From Thiotrichales bacterium (GTDB lineage Bacteria; Pseudomonadota; Gammaproteobacteria; Thiomicrospirales; Thiomicrospiraceae), in the NCBI GenBank assembly GCA_022759035.1, contig JAEMQD010000066.1, positions 1-43,248 on the forward strand: a DNA stretch of 43,248 bases, given 5' to 3'. Below, piece after piece: positions 18,381 through 30,530 of this stretch. Each line of letters starts with the position of its first letter. Positions within the stretch are counted from its first letter, which is position 1. The notes below the pieces were generated by a model that saw nothing but the letters and a program-made list of their open reading frames with translations, did no database searches and had not been told where the DNA came from. The position numbers were made by a program, and so were the translations under genes.

Positions 18381-20483
18381 ATGAAGATTAAGGGTAAGTT
18401 TACAGCAGCATTTGCGAGTGTTTTTTTATTGGTGTTGATGGGATCTTCCATTACTTTATGGATGAACCATCAAATGGAAGCACAAATTACGAAGATGCTT
18501 AAGCAAGATAATATCAAGTATGATCTTGCGCGAAAAATGCAATATGAAGCTTCCTTGCGCGCTGAAATTCAGCGAAACCTTGTCATTATGACCGATCCAG
18601 AACAGCTTGCTAAAGAACGTGCGCGTATGCGCGAGTCATCAGAACGTCATGGTAATTATGTTAACCAAATTAGTGCGTTGCCTTTGACAGATAGTGAGCG
18701 GGTCATGATTGAAAAAATCAAGCAGAATAGCGGAGAAACGTTCAACGCACTCGGTGAGTTTTTGGGTGACTTAGATGCCGATATGAAAGACGAAGCTGTT
18801 GATGTGCTTTATGGTTCGATGCGAGAAATTCAATCACGTTTCTTTAAGTTGGTCGATGATTTTACTGCATTGCAGGAGCAGGCCGTTGCTGCATCAGAAA
18901 AAGCATTATATAAATCGATTGCGTTCGGTAGCTTTGTACAATATTTTTTGGCTGGCTTATTGGCGTTAATGGTTACTGTGATTGGGGTTGCTTTAACACG
19001 TTCTATTGCTTTTCCTTTAACTGCCTTGACGCAAAAAATGCGCGATATTGCCAATTCAGCAGACTTTAGTCAGCATGTTTCGTTAGGTAAACGTTCAGAC
19101 GAAATTGGTGATAGCGTGACAGCATTTAATTACTTGCTTTCTCAGGTAGATCAATCTTTGAAAGAAGTGAATAAGGTGGTCCATGCGCTGGCACTAGGTG
19201 ATTTTAGTTTGCGTGTTGAAGGACAACTTAACGGTGACTTGGCGCACTTAAAACAACGTGTTAATGAATCGGCCGATGCGATTTCTGGCAGTATGGATTG
19301 CCTTTCTAAAGTACTCACTTCTTTGCAGCAAGGACAATTTAATATAGAAGCTGGTAAAGGTAATCTATCTGGACGTTATCTTGATTTGGTTGAACTCAGT
19401 ATTACCACCGCATCAAGTTTAGATGCAGTCGTTTCCGATGTGAATCGGACGATGGATGCTTTGGTTGCAGGTAATTTTGATGTGCGTGTGCAGGCCACAG
19501 CACAAGGTGATATGCAAACTTTGTCGCGTAGTATTAATCAAATGGCTGACGGTCTGGCGCAAGCAGTGGCGGATATTTTACAGTTAGCGACAGCTTTGTC
19601 TCAGGGAAAAGTCGCTTCAAGGATGCAAGGACAGTATTTAGGTTCATTGAACCAAATTGCAGAGTCGATGAATGCCGGGATGGCCAAAGTGCAAACGAGT
19701 TTGCAAGAAATCACACAAGCGGCACATATTGTAGAGCAAGCAAGTAGTGAAGTATCTGTGGGTAATCAAGACTTTTCGGATCGCACGCATCAGCAAGCAG
19801 TTGATTTGCAGAATGCGTTAAATTTAATGCATCAGGTGTTATCTGTATTGCAAAGTAACGTTAAGGTGACAGAGGAAGGTCGTTCTTTGGCATCACAAAC
19901 CCTACGTGCCTCTGAAGTTGGGGTGGTGAAAATGAACCATACCGTACAAGCGATGCAAGATATTCGCGATGCAAATGAAAAAATTACAGGGATTGTTAGC
20001 TTAATCGACTCGATTGCCTTCCAAACCAATTTATTGGCATTAAATGCGGCAGTTGAAGCAGCACGTGCCGGTGAACATGGTCGTGGTTTTGCGGTGGTTG
20101 CGAGTGAAGTGCGGGCGCTTGCAGCTAAATCGGCAGATGCTGCACAGGAAATTAAGGCTGTTGTTGCGTTATCAATTGAAAAAACGTCAATTGGCGATAC
20201 GCTGGTCGCTGAAACGGTCACAGCGTTTAAAGAAATTGAATCGCGTTTAGTACAAACAGACGGCGCTATTGCCCGTATCGCAGATGGGATGTCTGAGCAA
20301 CGGACAGGTGTTGAAGAAATTGGTAACAAAATGAATGAGATGGATCAAAGAACGCAGCAAAATGCGGCCTTGATTGAAGAAATTTCAGCGACTGCAAGTA
20401 CCTTACGTGAACAGGCTGCTGAAATGTTAGCCAGGGTTCAAGTGTTCGATTTGGCTGCGCCAACGACAAAGCTGCTTAATTAA
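18381..20483 (+). CDS. Methyl-accepting chemotaxis protein with a HAMP array
   Basis: This 700-residue chemoreceptor has a first membrane helix at about 8-28, a helical periplasmic sensor (29-180), a second helix (about 186-207) and a canonical HAMP domain (about 208-262). Four more HAMP-like repeats of about 45 residues follow, with cores [33 protein letters not shown] and [11 protein letters not shown]. The signalling domain (about 445-690) has its hairpin tip in [20 protein letters not shown] and [10 protein letters not shown]. The C-terminus lacks a CheR-binding NWETF-like pentapeptide. The ligand is unknown. It starts 12 bases after folA at the end of a long operon, away from any che gene. 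Its stop overlaps that of the convergent next gene. Confidence 0.9.
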   Translation: MKIKGKFTAAFASVFLLVLMGSSITLWMNHQMEAQITKMLKQDNIKYDLARKMQYEASLRAEIQRNLVIMTDPEQLAKERARMRESSERHGNYVNQISALPLTDSERVMIEKIKQNSGETFNALGEFLGDLDADMKDEAVDVLYGSMREIQSRFFKLVDDFTALQEQAVAASEKALYKSIAFGSFVQYFLAGLLALMVTVIGVALTRSIAFPLTALTQKMRDIANSADFSQHVSLGKRSDEIGDSVTAFNYLLSQVDQSLKEVNKVVHALALGDFSLRVEGQLNGDLAHLKQRVNESADAISGSMDCLSKVLTSLQQGQFNIEAGKGNLSGRYLDLVELSITTASSLDAVVSDVNRTMDALVAGNFDVRVQATAQGDMQTLSRSINQMADGLAQAVADILQLATALSQGKVASRMQGQYLGSLNQIAESMNAGMAKVQTSLQEITQAAHIVEQASSEVSVGNQDFSDRTHQQAVDLQNALNLMHQVLSVLQSNVKVTEEGRSLASQTLRASEVGVVKMNHTVQAMQDIRDANEKITGIVSLIDSIAFQTNLLALNAAVEAARAGEHGRGFAVVASEVRALAAKSADAAQEIKAVVALSIEKTSIGDTLVAETVTAFKEIESRLVQTDGAIARIADGMSEQRTGVEEIGNKMNEMDQRTQQNAALIEEISATASTLREQAAEMLARVQVFDLAAPTTKLLN

Positions 20484-21031
20484 ACTACTGCATCCGTGGT
20501 GTTACTGTCATCTGGTTTGGTGGCAGTAGCGGGATAAAGTAGTGTTAATTGTTCTCTTAGTTTGGTTCTATCTTTTTCCAATAGCCGACGGAGTGCGCGC
20601 ACATAGTCGGTGATTTCTATTTGTCCGAGTTTGTTCAGCTTATAAAACATGACGTGGTAGCTTTTTTTAGCCAAAATTGGTTTGAACCAAGTAATAAAGC
20701 CATCGCTACCTTCAATATTATTAATGATATGAATGACGTTTTCGGTGGCTACTTGTTTCCATTGCAAATCCCACAAGTGATAGCCATACCCTACCAGTAG
20801 CGCGGTAAGTGCACCGCCAACAAACCCCCAAACCATGCTGCCTAGATTCAGGCCAATAGCAACGCCAGCAAAAAGTAACAGCACAGTAACCGGGATGGTA
20901 AAGAAATTCCAGTCTTTGCCTGCACGCAAGGCAATGAGTTGTTTCTGAACATCTAACTGATCTAAATCAATTTGATCGAGTTTATTCAGTAGCTCATCTA
21001 CTGTGGGTGGTGTAATCGCTTTTTTTATCAT
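20480..21031 (-). CDS. Unrecognised two-helix membrane protein
   Basis: I do not recognise this 183-residue protein. It has an N-terminal helix rich in Asp/Leu (about 12-40, [19 protein letters not shown]), two membrane helices separated by a short turn (about 45-62 and 66-85) and a C-terminal cytoplasmic domain (about 90-170) that is mixed alpha/beta and basic near the end. The translation start ATG 21029-21031 lies two bases before the apaH stop in transcript order, so it is the distal gene of the lptD-surA-pdxA-rsmA-apaG-apaH operon. Its stop overlaps that of the convergent chemoreceptor gene. Codon use looks like that of its neighbours. Confidence 0.75.
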   Translation of the reverse strand: MIKKAITPPTVDELLNKLDQIDLDQLDVQKQLIALRAGKDWNFFTIPVTVLLLFAGVAIGLNLGSMVWGFVGGALTALLVGYGYHLWDLQWKQVATENVIHIINNIEGSDGFITWFKPILAKKSYHVMFYKLNKLGQIEITDYVRALRRLLEKDRTKLREQLTLLYPATATKPDDSNTTDAVV

Positions 21032-21033
21032 GG

Positions 21034-21888
21034 TTATTCATTTCCAGGTTGTGCGTATTGCGGACATGAAATGCAAGTGAGTTGATTGTCTTCTAAACAG
21101 AGTGCGCTCAGCGCTCGCCCCCATAAACAACCAGAGTCTAAGCAAACGGCTGTTGCCTGTGGATCAATTGCTTGGTGATTAGTTAGGGTAGACCAATGCC
21201 CAAATAAAATACGTCCGCAACTGTCATCGATGCGTGCATAACTGAACCAAGGTGCAAACCCCGTTGGTGCTGAGCTTGGATCGAGTTTGTGTTTAAACTC
21301 AAGTTCGCCATCTTGGGTACAAAAACGCATGCGCGCAAAGCTATTAATGGCGTAACGTAGTTGCTCTGTTTTGGTTAGTTGCGTGCTAAATTGCGTTGGT
21401 TTATTGCCGTATAATTCGTTATGAATAAAGTCGTTCCAGTTTGCACTAGTCAGTTGCTTACTTATTTTATTTGCCATCTTTTGCGCTTGGGCGAGTGTCC
21501 ATTGCGGTGGAATGCCAGCATGGACAAGCGTGGTTTTGAAGCTAGGTAGATGGATAATTAGTGGGCAATGCCGTAGCCAAGTCAATAGCGTATCTTTATC
21601 GGGCGCGGTTAAAATATCGGTCAGCGTATCGCTGGGTTTGTGGTATCGCTCATTCCCTGTTGCTACAGCGAGTAGGTGAAAGTCATGATTGCCTAATACC
21701 GAGACGACATTGGGTGTTGTTGCTGCCCAACGCAAGCAGTCGAGTGATTCAGGTCCACGATTGACAATATCACCTAACAAATAAATATGGTCAATGCCTG
21801 GACGAAATGCGATTTTATTTAACAAGTGTTGTAGGCTAGTGAAACAGCCTTGTAAATCACCAATAACAAAATGCTTGGGCGCCGCCAT
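21034..21888 (-). CDS. apaH: Bis(5'-nucleosyl)-tetraphosphatase, symmetrical
   Basis: ApaH splits Ap4A and related dinucleotides into two nucleoside diphosphates and removes Np4 caps from bacterial RNA. The metallophosphatase motifs are GDLQG (10-14), GDIVNRGPESLD (39-50) and GNHDFHLL (66-73), with later histidines for the second metal. The first motif has Gln where E. coli has His (GDVHG); pseudomonad ApaH proteins share this, so it is not a defect. The 284 residues are normal. It follows apaG by one base in the conserved rsmA-apaG-apaH block. Confidence 0.95.
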   Translation of the reverse strand: MAAPKHFVIGDLQGCFTSLQHLLNKIAFRPGIDHIYLLGDIVNRGPESLDCLRWAATTPNVVSVLGNHDFHLLAVATGNERYHKPSDTLTDILTAPDKDTLLTWLRHCPLIIHLPSFKTTLVHAGIPPQWTLAQAQKMANKISKQLTSANWNDFIHNELYGNKPTQFSTQLTKTEQLRYAINSFARMRFCTQDGELEFKHKLDPSSAPTGFAPWFSYARIDDSCGRILFGHWSTLTNHQAIDPQATAVCLDSGCLWGRALSALCLEDNQLTCISCPQYAQPGNE

Positions 21889-21889
21889 T

Positions 21890-22285
21890 TCAATGTAATG
21901 TCCGAGGGATGCTTAGTAAGAAAGGCGCAATAGGCGCTTTATAAAAAATGCCCTGATTATCTTCAAAGAGATAATATCCTTCCATTTGCCCATAAGGGGT
22001 TTTAATTTGTGCGCCAGAGGTGTACACAAAAGATTCGCCTGGCTGCAATAATGGCTGTTGTCCTACAACGCCCTCACCAGAAACGGTTTCTTGAAGTTGA
22101 TTATCATCGGTTATTTTCCAATAACGGCGGCGCAAGGTTAGCGCTTGCGTACCTTCATTGGTGAGGGTGATTTGGTAAGCGAATGTATAGCGTTGCGTCA
22201 TGGGCAGTGACTGATCAGCCAGATATTGTGCGCTGACTTGAATGCGAATCGGCGCAATAGGATAGGTTAATTCGGCAATAGGCAT
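21890..22285 (-). CDS. apaG: ApaG protein (Co2+/Mg2+ efflux-associated)
   Basis: ApaG is a small beta-sandwich protein of fibronectin-III type. The 131 residues carry the expected pattern LRRRYWKITD, the glycine motif GEGVVGQQP and TPYGQMEGYY. It has been linked to divalent-metal sensitivity in Salmonella (CorD), but its biochemical role is still not settled. It is placed between rsmA and apaH with gaps of one or two bases, the arrangement conserved across gammaproteobacteria. Confidence 0.94.
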   Translation of the reverse strand: MPIAELTYPIAPIRIQVSAQYLADQSLPMTQRYTFAYQITLTNEGTQALTLRRRYWKITDDNQLQETVSGEGVVGQQPLLQPGESFVYTSGAQIKTPYGQMEGYYLFEDNQGIFYKAPIAPFLLSIPRTLH

Positions 22286-22287
22286 GG

Positions 22288-23070
22288 TTAGCGTGTCTCC
22301 ATATTGCTGACAGCATCGCTTAAGCGCACAAATTCAGCAACCGATAATACTTCGGCACGAACGCCAGGATTAATTTCACAAGCTTCGATTTGTTCGCTTG
22401 TTAGTAAGCCTTTTAAGTTGTTCCGCAGTGTTTTTCGGCGCATAGAAAAGCATTGTTTAACAGTTCTGGCAAAGGTAACTTCATCTTTTGCAATAAAGGG
22501 TAACTGCCTATAGGGCGTTAATCGCACCACTGCCGAGTCCACCTTTGGAGGCGGATCAAACGCTTCTGGTCCAATATGAAATAAGTCTTCTATGGCGCAA
22601 TAGTATTGTGCCATGACACTTAATCGGCCATAGTGCTCACCATCTGGTTCACTTGCCAATCGCTCAACGACTTCTTTTTGTAGCATAAAGTGCATATCTG
22701 TAATGGCATGACGACTTTCAAGTAATTTGAAGATAAGGGGAGTTGAGATGTTATAAGGGAGATTGCCGACAACGCGAAGACAATGATGAAATTGACCATA
22801 ATCAACGGTGAGTGCATCTTGATGCAAAATATGAAAGTGGGCACGACTGCCATAGCGTTTATTCAGTGTGGGGATGAGGTCGTTGTCAATTTCGACAACG
22901 GTGAACTTGCTTACTTGATCGATTAATCGCTCGGTTAGTGCGCCTTCACCTGGGCCAATTTCGAGCATGACATCGTTTGGCTGAGCGGCAATCGCTGCAC
23001 TCATCGCATCTAATACCGATTGATCTTGTAGAAAGTGTTGGCCAAAACGTTTTTTATGTTGATGACTCAT
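22288..23070 (-). CDS. rsmA: 16S rRNA dimethyladenosine transferase (KsgA)
   Basis: RsmA dimethylates the two adjacent adenosines near the 3' end of 16S rRNA as a late checkpoint of 30S assembly. The 260 residues start [11 protein letters not shown]. They contain the SAM-binding motif [13 protein letters not shown] (37-49), the acidic VVEID (58-62) and the catalytic motif NLPYNIST (103-110). The C-terminal helical domain includes [12 protein letters not shown]. The start codon overlaps the pdxA stop (ATGA). Loss of this gene confers kasugamycin resistance in E. coli; the copy here looks intact. Confidence 0.97.
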   Translation of the reverse strand: MSHQHKKRFGQHFLQDQSVLDAMSAAIAAQPNDVMLEIGPGEGALTERLIDQVSKFTVVEIDNDLIPTLNKRYGSRAHFHILHQDALTVDYGQFHHCLRVVGNLPYNISTPLIFKLLESRHAITDMHFMLQKEVVERLASEPDGEHYGRLSVMAQYYCAIEDLFHIGPEAFDPPPKVDSAVVRLTPYRQLPFIAKDEVTFARTVKQCFSMRRKTLRNNLKGLLTSEQIEACEINPGVRAEVLSVAEFVRLSDAVSNMETR

Positions 23071-24074
23071 TGCCGCTGTTTTTTCCGTTGTGCTGCCATA
23101 GTAATTGCTGTTTCTATAGCATAAATAAAACTACCGACCTCTGCTTTTCCTGTGCCAGCAAGATCTAACGCAGTGCCATGATCGACACTGGTGCGAATAA
23201 AAGGAAGGCCTAGGGTGATGTTGACGGCATGACCAAAGCCAACATGTTTTAGTACTGTCAAACCTTGATCGTGATACATGCTTAGTACGGCATCTGCTTT
23301 GGCGAGATAGGGTGGGGTGAAAAGGGTGTCAGCAGGGAGTGGTAACGACACTTGCCAGCCCTGTTGTTGTGCCCAAACACAAACGGGGGCAATGGTTTCA
23401 ATTTCTTCTGTACCCAAGTGACCGCCCTCGCCAGCATGCGGATTAAGCCCTGAAACTAAGATGCGTGGTTGACGAATACCAAAGTCAGTTTGCAAACTAT
23501 GATGCAGGATGCTTAGGGTTGCTTTTAATGTCGTTTGCGTAATGGCATCACTGACTTGTTTAAGTGGTAAGTGTGTTGTTGCTAGTGCGACACGCAAACT
23601 AGGACAGGCAAGCATCATAACAACTGGAATATCGCCAGCTTTTTCAGCTAACCATTCGGTATGTCCTGTGAAAGGAATCCCCGCATCGTTAATAACACCT
23701 TTATGAACAGGCCCCGTTACTAAAGCATCGAAGTTATGTTCCGTTAGTCCATCAACAGCGATTTGTAATGTTTTTAATACGTAACTGGCATTTTGGCTAT
23801 TGAGTTGTCCTGTGACACAAGGCACAGTGAGTGGAATAGGGTAAACCCAAGCTTCGCCTGCTTTACTTGCTGATGGCGGTGTATGCGCTTCAAAAATGCG
23901 AATAACCAATGGCATGCCCAGTTGGTCGGCTCTCGTTTTTAGCAAGGTAGGATCGACTAACATAACCAGTTGTTGATCCCACCCTTGCTGTGCTAAGGCA
24001 ACGGCAAGATCAACCCCAATGCCTGCTGGTTCGCCAGGCGTGATGGCAATGCGTAACGGTGTTTTATTCGTCAC
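23067..24074 (-). CDS. pdxA: 4-hydroxythreonine-4-phosphate dehydrogenase
   Basis: PdxA oxidises and decarboxylates 4-phosphohydroxy-threonine in the deoxyxylulose-dependent route to pyridoxal phosphate. I choose the GTG at 24072-24074 (335 residues), which gives a lead of the usual length before [10 protein letters not shown]; an in-frame TTG at 24092 is possible but would add six residues and deepen the overlap with surA. The three metal-binding histidines are H168 in ATTHLPL, H213 in NPHAGEGG and H268 in [17 protein letters not shown] and [13 protein letters not shown] are also conserved. It overlaps surA by 11 bases and rsmA by four. Confidence 0.95.
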   Translation of the reverse strand: MTNKTPLRIAITPGEPAGIGVDLAVALAQQGWDQQLVMLVDPTLLKTRADQLGMPLVIRIFEAHTPPSASKAGEAWVYPIPLTVPCVTGQLNSQNASYVLKTLQIAVDGLTEHNFDALVTGPVHKGVINDAGIPFTGHTEWLAEKAGDIPVVMMLACPSLRVALATTHLPLKQVSDAITQTTLKATLSILHHSLQTDFGIRQPRILVSGLNPHAGEGGHLGTEEIETIAPVCVWAQQQGWQVSLPLPADTLFTPPYLAKADAVLSMYHDQGLTVLKHVGFGHAVNITLGLPFIRTSVDHGTALDLAGTGKAEVGSFIYAIETAITMAAQRKKQRQ

Positions 24075-25056
24075 GTTTATATTCTGGCGCAAGAATATTC
24101 ACATAGGCTTCGTCACGGACGCGACGTAACCATTGTTCGTAAAGGTTGTTGCCTTTTTGTGTGCGTAAAACGCGCATCGCTTGCTGCTCAATATCATTTG
24201 GAATGGTTGCATCGTTTCCTTTTTCTTTACCTAGCAGCTTAATAATGTGAAAGCCCAAGCTACTTTGTATCGGTGCACTAATCTCACCTTCGGCAAGGTT
24301 AGTAACCGTTTCTTCTAAAAAAGTCGGCAGTTCACTGGCATCTAACCAACCTAAATCACCACCGTCTAATGCCTTTGAATCGGCAGAATAACGAATCGCC
24401 GCTTGAGCGAAATCATCACCATTCTTTAATCCTTGCCAAATGGTTTGTGCTTTATCGCGAACAGCAGCAATTTGGGCTGGGGAAGGTGAGTCTGGTAACG
24501 CAATTAACAAGTGCTGTACGTGGTAGCGTAGGTTGTCGGTCTTATTACCCAATTTGCGGTTAACGAAGTTTTTAACTTCTTCTTGTGTGACGCGGATACG
24601 TTGCACCACTTCTTGATTACGGAGTTCGTCGATGGCAAGTTCTTCTTTAACCGAGTCACGCAAACGAATGAAGCTACCTGCTTCTTGGCTTTCTAGGCGT
24701 TGCCGTAAGCCTTCGATATCCATGTTGTTTTGTTGGGCAATTGCGCCTAACCGTTGGTTTACTTCTTCATCACGAATGCGAATGCCGATTTGGTCGGCAA
24801 GGTCTTTTTGTGCTTGCTGAAGAATCATGCGTTCTAATACTTGTTTATATAACTCATTTAATGGCGGAAGATTAATGCCTTTGGCAGACAGTTGACGTGT
24901 GACATCGCGTGTTTCTGCAATCAGTTCAGATTCAGTAATCACTGTTTTATTCACAATGGCAATACTGCGATCGAGTAATTCATCCGCATAGCTGATAGAA
25001 GTGAATAAACTCGTTAATAAAAGTCCAGCGAAGGTAATAAAACGGGGGTAATTCAT
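24064..25056 (-). CDS. surA: Periplasmic chaperone SurA with a single parvulin domain
   Basis: SurA is the main periplasmic chaperone that escorts unfolded outer-membrane proteins to the Bam complex. ATG 25054-25056 is chosen because it starts a clear signal peptide (1-24, cleavage after SYA); the frame continues upstream but overlaps lptD and has no such feature. The mature protein has the helical N-domain (about 25-165), one PpiC/parvulin domain (about 176-275, with [27 protein letters not shown] and [11 protein letters not shown]) and the C-terminal helix. At 330 residues it is about 100 shorter than E. coli SurA, which has two parvulin domains. It follows lptD, whose product is a known client, by 13 bases. 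Confidence 0.94.
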   Translation of the reverse strand: MNYPRFITFAGLLLTSLFTSISYADELLDRSIAIVNKTVITESELIAETRDVTRQLSAKGINLPPLNELYKQVLERMILQQAQKDLADQIGIRIRDEEVNQRLGAIAQQNNMDIEGLRQRLESQEAGSFIRLRDSVKEELAIDELRNQEVVQRIRVTQEEVKNFVNRKLGNKTDNLRYHVQHLLIALPDSPSPAQIAAVRDKAQTIWQGLKNGDDFAQAAIRYSADSKALDGGDLGWLDASELPTFLEETVTNLAEGEISAPIQSSLGFHIIKLLGKEKGNDATIPNDIEQQAMRVLRTQKGNNLYEQWLRRVRDEAYVNILAPEYKRDE

Positions 25057-25069
25057 GCAGTTTAAAGCC

Positions 25070-27256
25070 TCATTCAAAGTAGAGCCGAGAATCAACCTTA
25101 TCATCGGCCGTACTGCCGAATGTGGTGAGTCCCTTAAATATGAACGCAAGGCGAATAATATCATCCTGTACGCCGTTAATGTAGAGGTTGTGTTCCCAAA
25201 TAAGTTGACTAGCCCAACAACAACTGTCGTATTGTAAGGCATTTACTGCGCCGCGCAACTGATTCGCGCTTTGATTGTAGTTTACAAAGTGCAAACTACT
25301 TAAGATGCCGCTATAACGTACTTGTCCACCAACAGTATATTGTTCATCTTCTGCAGTTGTACCTTTGCTGCGTAAGCGGTGGCGAATGACAAAGCGGTTG
25401 GCTGCATCGCTCATATATTGTAGGCTGGCATCTTCTTGTACAAGTGCTTTAGTGTTGCGATCTAACTGTTGTGTTAGGCTGGCACGCCATTTGCCTTGAA
25501 TAATGGATGCGGTGGCAATAAAGTCGGAAAAATCGTTCGTATCGGCAGGCGTATTTGCAAGCTGTACATTACGATTTTGGAAGTAACTGATTTGTCCGAC
25601 ACCAAATTCTAAAAAGTCTCGACCATCATCGTGTAGCAAGCGGCTATATAAACCCGAAGTAATTTGATTGGTGTCGCCAATGCGATCTAAACCACTAAAA
25701 CGATTGTCCGAGAAAAGTTGCAAGTAATCGAAATTGCGTAACATGCTATCAAACACAGGAAATTGGGATTGATCTTGGTAAGGCACATAGAGGTATTTTA
25801 CTCTAGGTTCTAATGTGTGAATAAAATGATTGCCAAATAAAGCGACGGGTTTCTCAAAACTCATCCCCGCGTCTAAGCTGCTTACTGGTAATACACGGCT
25901 TAAGTTATTCTCTGTGTTATCTGCAAGAGAATATTGCGTCATTAATAGTTGTGTTTTCCCGCGTAAAAAGCCATAAGGTTTCCAGATGTCGAAGCCTACG
26001 ACAGGGGCTAGGTGCAATCGATCTCCTACGGGAAGGCTTGTTCGTGCTTCTGGGATTAAAAAATGGCTGAATTCGCTATTTAGGCCAGCATAGAAAATGC
26101 TATTTGGTGCGGCATGCTTCCAGTTGTAGGTGATGCGCGGTAACGCACCATAATAAGGTTGTCCGTAAAGCATTTGCTTAAAGTCGAGTAGCTGCATGCT
26201 GAACTGGCTATCACCAAAGTTTTTGCCGAGGTTAAGTGTTCGTGGCAAATAAAGCATACTGCGTAGGTAGTAGTCGGTAAGCTGCACTTCACGATAAAAG
26301 GCTGGATCGGAGGTGTCGTGCCATGACCAATTCAGTTGCCAGTTTTGTGGCAATTGTTGTTGCGCATTCCACCAAACACGATAACGGTCTTGATTGGTTG
26401 TTAAGTCGCGCAAAAAGGCGGTCGTTAAATCGCCTTTTTGTTTGGGTAACCAGTAGCGAAATTCATTATCAATTACTTGGCCGCGATCGGCCATTTGTGC
26501 CAAGGTTAAGGTGTCATCTAAATTCGGTGCGATGTTGAAATAATAGGGGATTTTAACGAGCGTTTTTGTTGTGCTTGTTGTTGATGTTTCGTTGTAATAA
26601 GTGGCAATCGTTGGCATTAAAAAGCCAGAGGCACGGTCGGCTGTACTAAACTGAAATTTAGGAAAGTAAAAGACAGGGACGTCGTGAAAACGCAGTACCG
26701 CATCATCTCCTGTGGCGAGTTTGCTTTTGTCATCGACGACTAGCTTATCAAAAGACATCCACCAGTCTTCTTTGCCAATAGGACAGCCAGTATAGCGTAG
26801 GTTGGTTAGGCTGATTTGTTCATTGTCTTGTGTAATCACTGCGGAATCGGCTGTACCCCAGGCGTTATTATCGCGGAGTTGATAGTTCAGTTGATTCAGT
26901 AAGGTGAGTTGCGTTTTTTCATCGTGTTCGGCCGTGTCTGCGGTAACGAGGTATTTTGGATCTTGAATATGGACATTGCCAAAAGCGAAGGCTTTTTCAG
27001 TATCTTGGTGATAGCGAATCAAATTGCCAGTAATTTTTTTGGCATTTTGTGTCACGCTGGCTTCCCCTTGCAGGGTAAATAAGTCTGTTTCTGGGTGTGT
27101 TAACTGAATACCTTCTAATTGCTTTTGTCCAGGTTCGTTGTGCCATGATTCTGGTGGAAATAGCCATGAATACTGACAGTCTGGCGCTGCCCAAACGGTT
27201 GGCAGTGTCAGGAGGTTGGTAATGATAATGGCTAGCGCACGCAAAAAGGGCAACAT
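25070..27256 (-). CDS. lptD: LPS assembly outer-membrane protein LptD
   Basis: LptD is the outer-membrane barrel that, with LptE, inserts LPS into the outer leaflet. ATG 27254-27256 starts a signal peptide (1-24); an in-frame TTG four codons earlier is less likely. The periplasmic OstA-like beta-jellyroll covers about 45-155 (EASVTQNAKKITGNLIRYH, AFGNVHIQDPKYLVTADTAE), and the remainder is the barrel. All four cysteines needed for the disulfide switch are present: C27, C158 and the pair C679-C680. Length is 728 residues. It heads the conserved lptD-surA-pdxA-rsmA-apaG-apaH run and is divergent from amgK. Confidence 0.96.
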   Translation of the reverse strand: MLPFLRALAIIITNLLTLPTVWAAPDCQYSWLFPPESWHNEPGQKQLEGIQLTHPETDLFTLQGEASVTQNAKKITGNLIRYHQDTEKAFAFGNVHIQDPKYLVTADTAEHDEKTQLTLLNQLNYQLRDNNAWGTADSAVITQDNEQISLTNLRYTGCPIGKEDWWMSFDKLVVDDKSKLATGDDAVLRFHDVPVFYFPKFQFSTADRASGFLMPTIATYYNETSTTSTTKTLVKIPYYFNIAPNLDDTLTLAQMADRGQVIDNEFRYWLPKQKGDLTTAFLRDLTTNQDRYRVWWNAQQQLPQNWQLNWSWHDTSDPAFYREVQLTDYYLRSMLYLPRTLNLGKNFGDSQFSMQLLDFKQMLYGQPYYGALPRITYNWKHAAPNSIFYAGLNSEFSHFLIPEARTSLPVGDRLHLAPVVGFDIWKPYGFLRGKTQLLMTQYSLADNTENNLSRVLPVSSLDAGMSFEKPVALFGNHFIHTLEPRVKYLYVPYQDQSQFPVFDSMLRNFDYLQLFSDNRFSGLDRIGDTNQITSGLYSRLLHDDGRDFLEFGVGQISYFQNRNVQLANTPADTNDFSDFIATASIIQGKWRASLTQQLDRNTKALVQEDASLQYMSDAANRFVIRHRLRSKGTTAEDEQYTVGGQVRYSGILSSLHFVNYNQSANQLRGAVNALQYDSCCWASQLIWEHNLYINGVQDDIIRLAFIFKGLTTFGSTADDKVDSRLYFE

Positions 27257-27261
27257 GAACC

Positions 27262-27291
27262 TTGTCAATTAGGTAACAAAACGGGTATTTT
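27262..27291 (+). promoter_or_regulatory. Candidate sigma-70 promoter of the amgK operon
   Basis: TTGTCA (27262-27267, five of six) and TATTTT (27286-27291, four of six) are separated by 18 bases. The predicted start leaves about 23 bases of leader before ATG 27321. The boxes lie inside the 64-base spacer shared with lptD, so the divergent promoters must overlap. Confidence 0.5.
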
Positions 27292-27320
27292 AACAGGCCA
27301 CGAGATAAACTGGAGACTTT

Positions 27321-29789
<2,469 letters not shown>

Positions 29790-29793
<4 letters not shown>

Positions 29794-30479
29794 GTGATAG
29801 TGTGACTAAAAAAACAAAAGAAAGTAAAGCGCCTAAGCAGTTTTTAGATGTGGATATTGCCCAATACTGCGAAGCACATTGCTCATCGGAATCGACTGAA
29901 TTAGCTGCCTTGGCGGCATTTACAGCAGAAAAGCGCGCGGATTACCAAGTGAATCTGTCTGGCCGTAGTGTTGGTCAGTTGTTGAAATTACTGGTTGCCT
30001 TGTCGGGCGCAAAGCGGATACTAGATATTGGCACCTTTACGGGCTATTCGGCATTGGCTATGGCAGAGGGGGCGCCGCAAGACGGCAAGGTGATTACGCT
30101 GGATGCTAATCCGCTCAGCGAAACCTTTGCAGCACCATTCTTGGCACAGAGTCCGCATGGGCATAAAGTGACTTGTGTCACCTGTTTTGCACATGAGTGG
30201 TTGCCAGAACAAGCAGCGTCGTCGTTTGATTTTATTTTTTTAGATGCAGATAAGCATAGATATCCAGCTTATTTAAGTGCTTGCTGGCGCTTGTTATCGC
30301 CTGGCGGCGTATTAGTCGCAGACAATGTTTTATGGGGCGGGCATGTTGTGAGTGAGCAGCCTTCTAGTCGTGCGCAAGCCGTTGATCAGTTTAATCAGTT
30401 GGCAGGTCGGCTGCCAGATGCGACTGCTGTTTGTTTACCCTTGCGTGATGGCGTGATGGTTCTGCGCAAAAATTGTTAG
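29790..30479 (+). CDS. SAM-dependent O-methyltransferase (Methyltransf_3 type)
   Basis: This 229-residue class I methyltransferase has the catechol/caffeoyl-CoA O-methyltransferase pattern. RSVGQLLKLL is followed by the SAM site ILDIGTFTGYSALAMAEG, then VITLDANP, the metal-binding FIFLDADKHRYPAY and GGVLVADNVLWGG. The frame is open from 29757, but ATG 29790 is preferred because it forms an ATGA overlap with the yaaA stop. A divalent metal is probably needed. The substrate is unknown; bacterial members methylate small phenols and other hydroxyl compounds. It ends the amgK-murU-yaaA run; the next gene is 51 bases away. Confidence 0.88.
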
Positions 30480-30530
30480 TTTGTTGTGCGATTGTTCGTT
30501 GTCATGCAAACTTCATAAAAATCCGTTAAG

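Noticed and set aside
21034-21888. Altered first metallophosphatase motif in ApaH (GDLQG instead of GDVHG)
   Set aside because: The same motif occurs in pseudomonad ApaH, and the other metal motifs are intact.
25055-25237. Open reading frames antisense to surA and lptD on the plus strand as real genes
   Set aside because: They lie fully inside well-supported genes, lack ribosome sites and family resemblance, and follow from the codon bias of the true strand.
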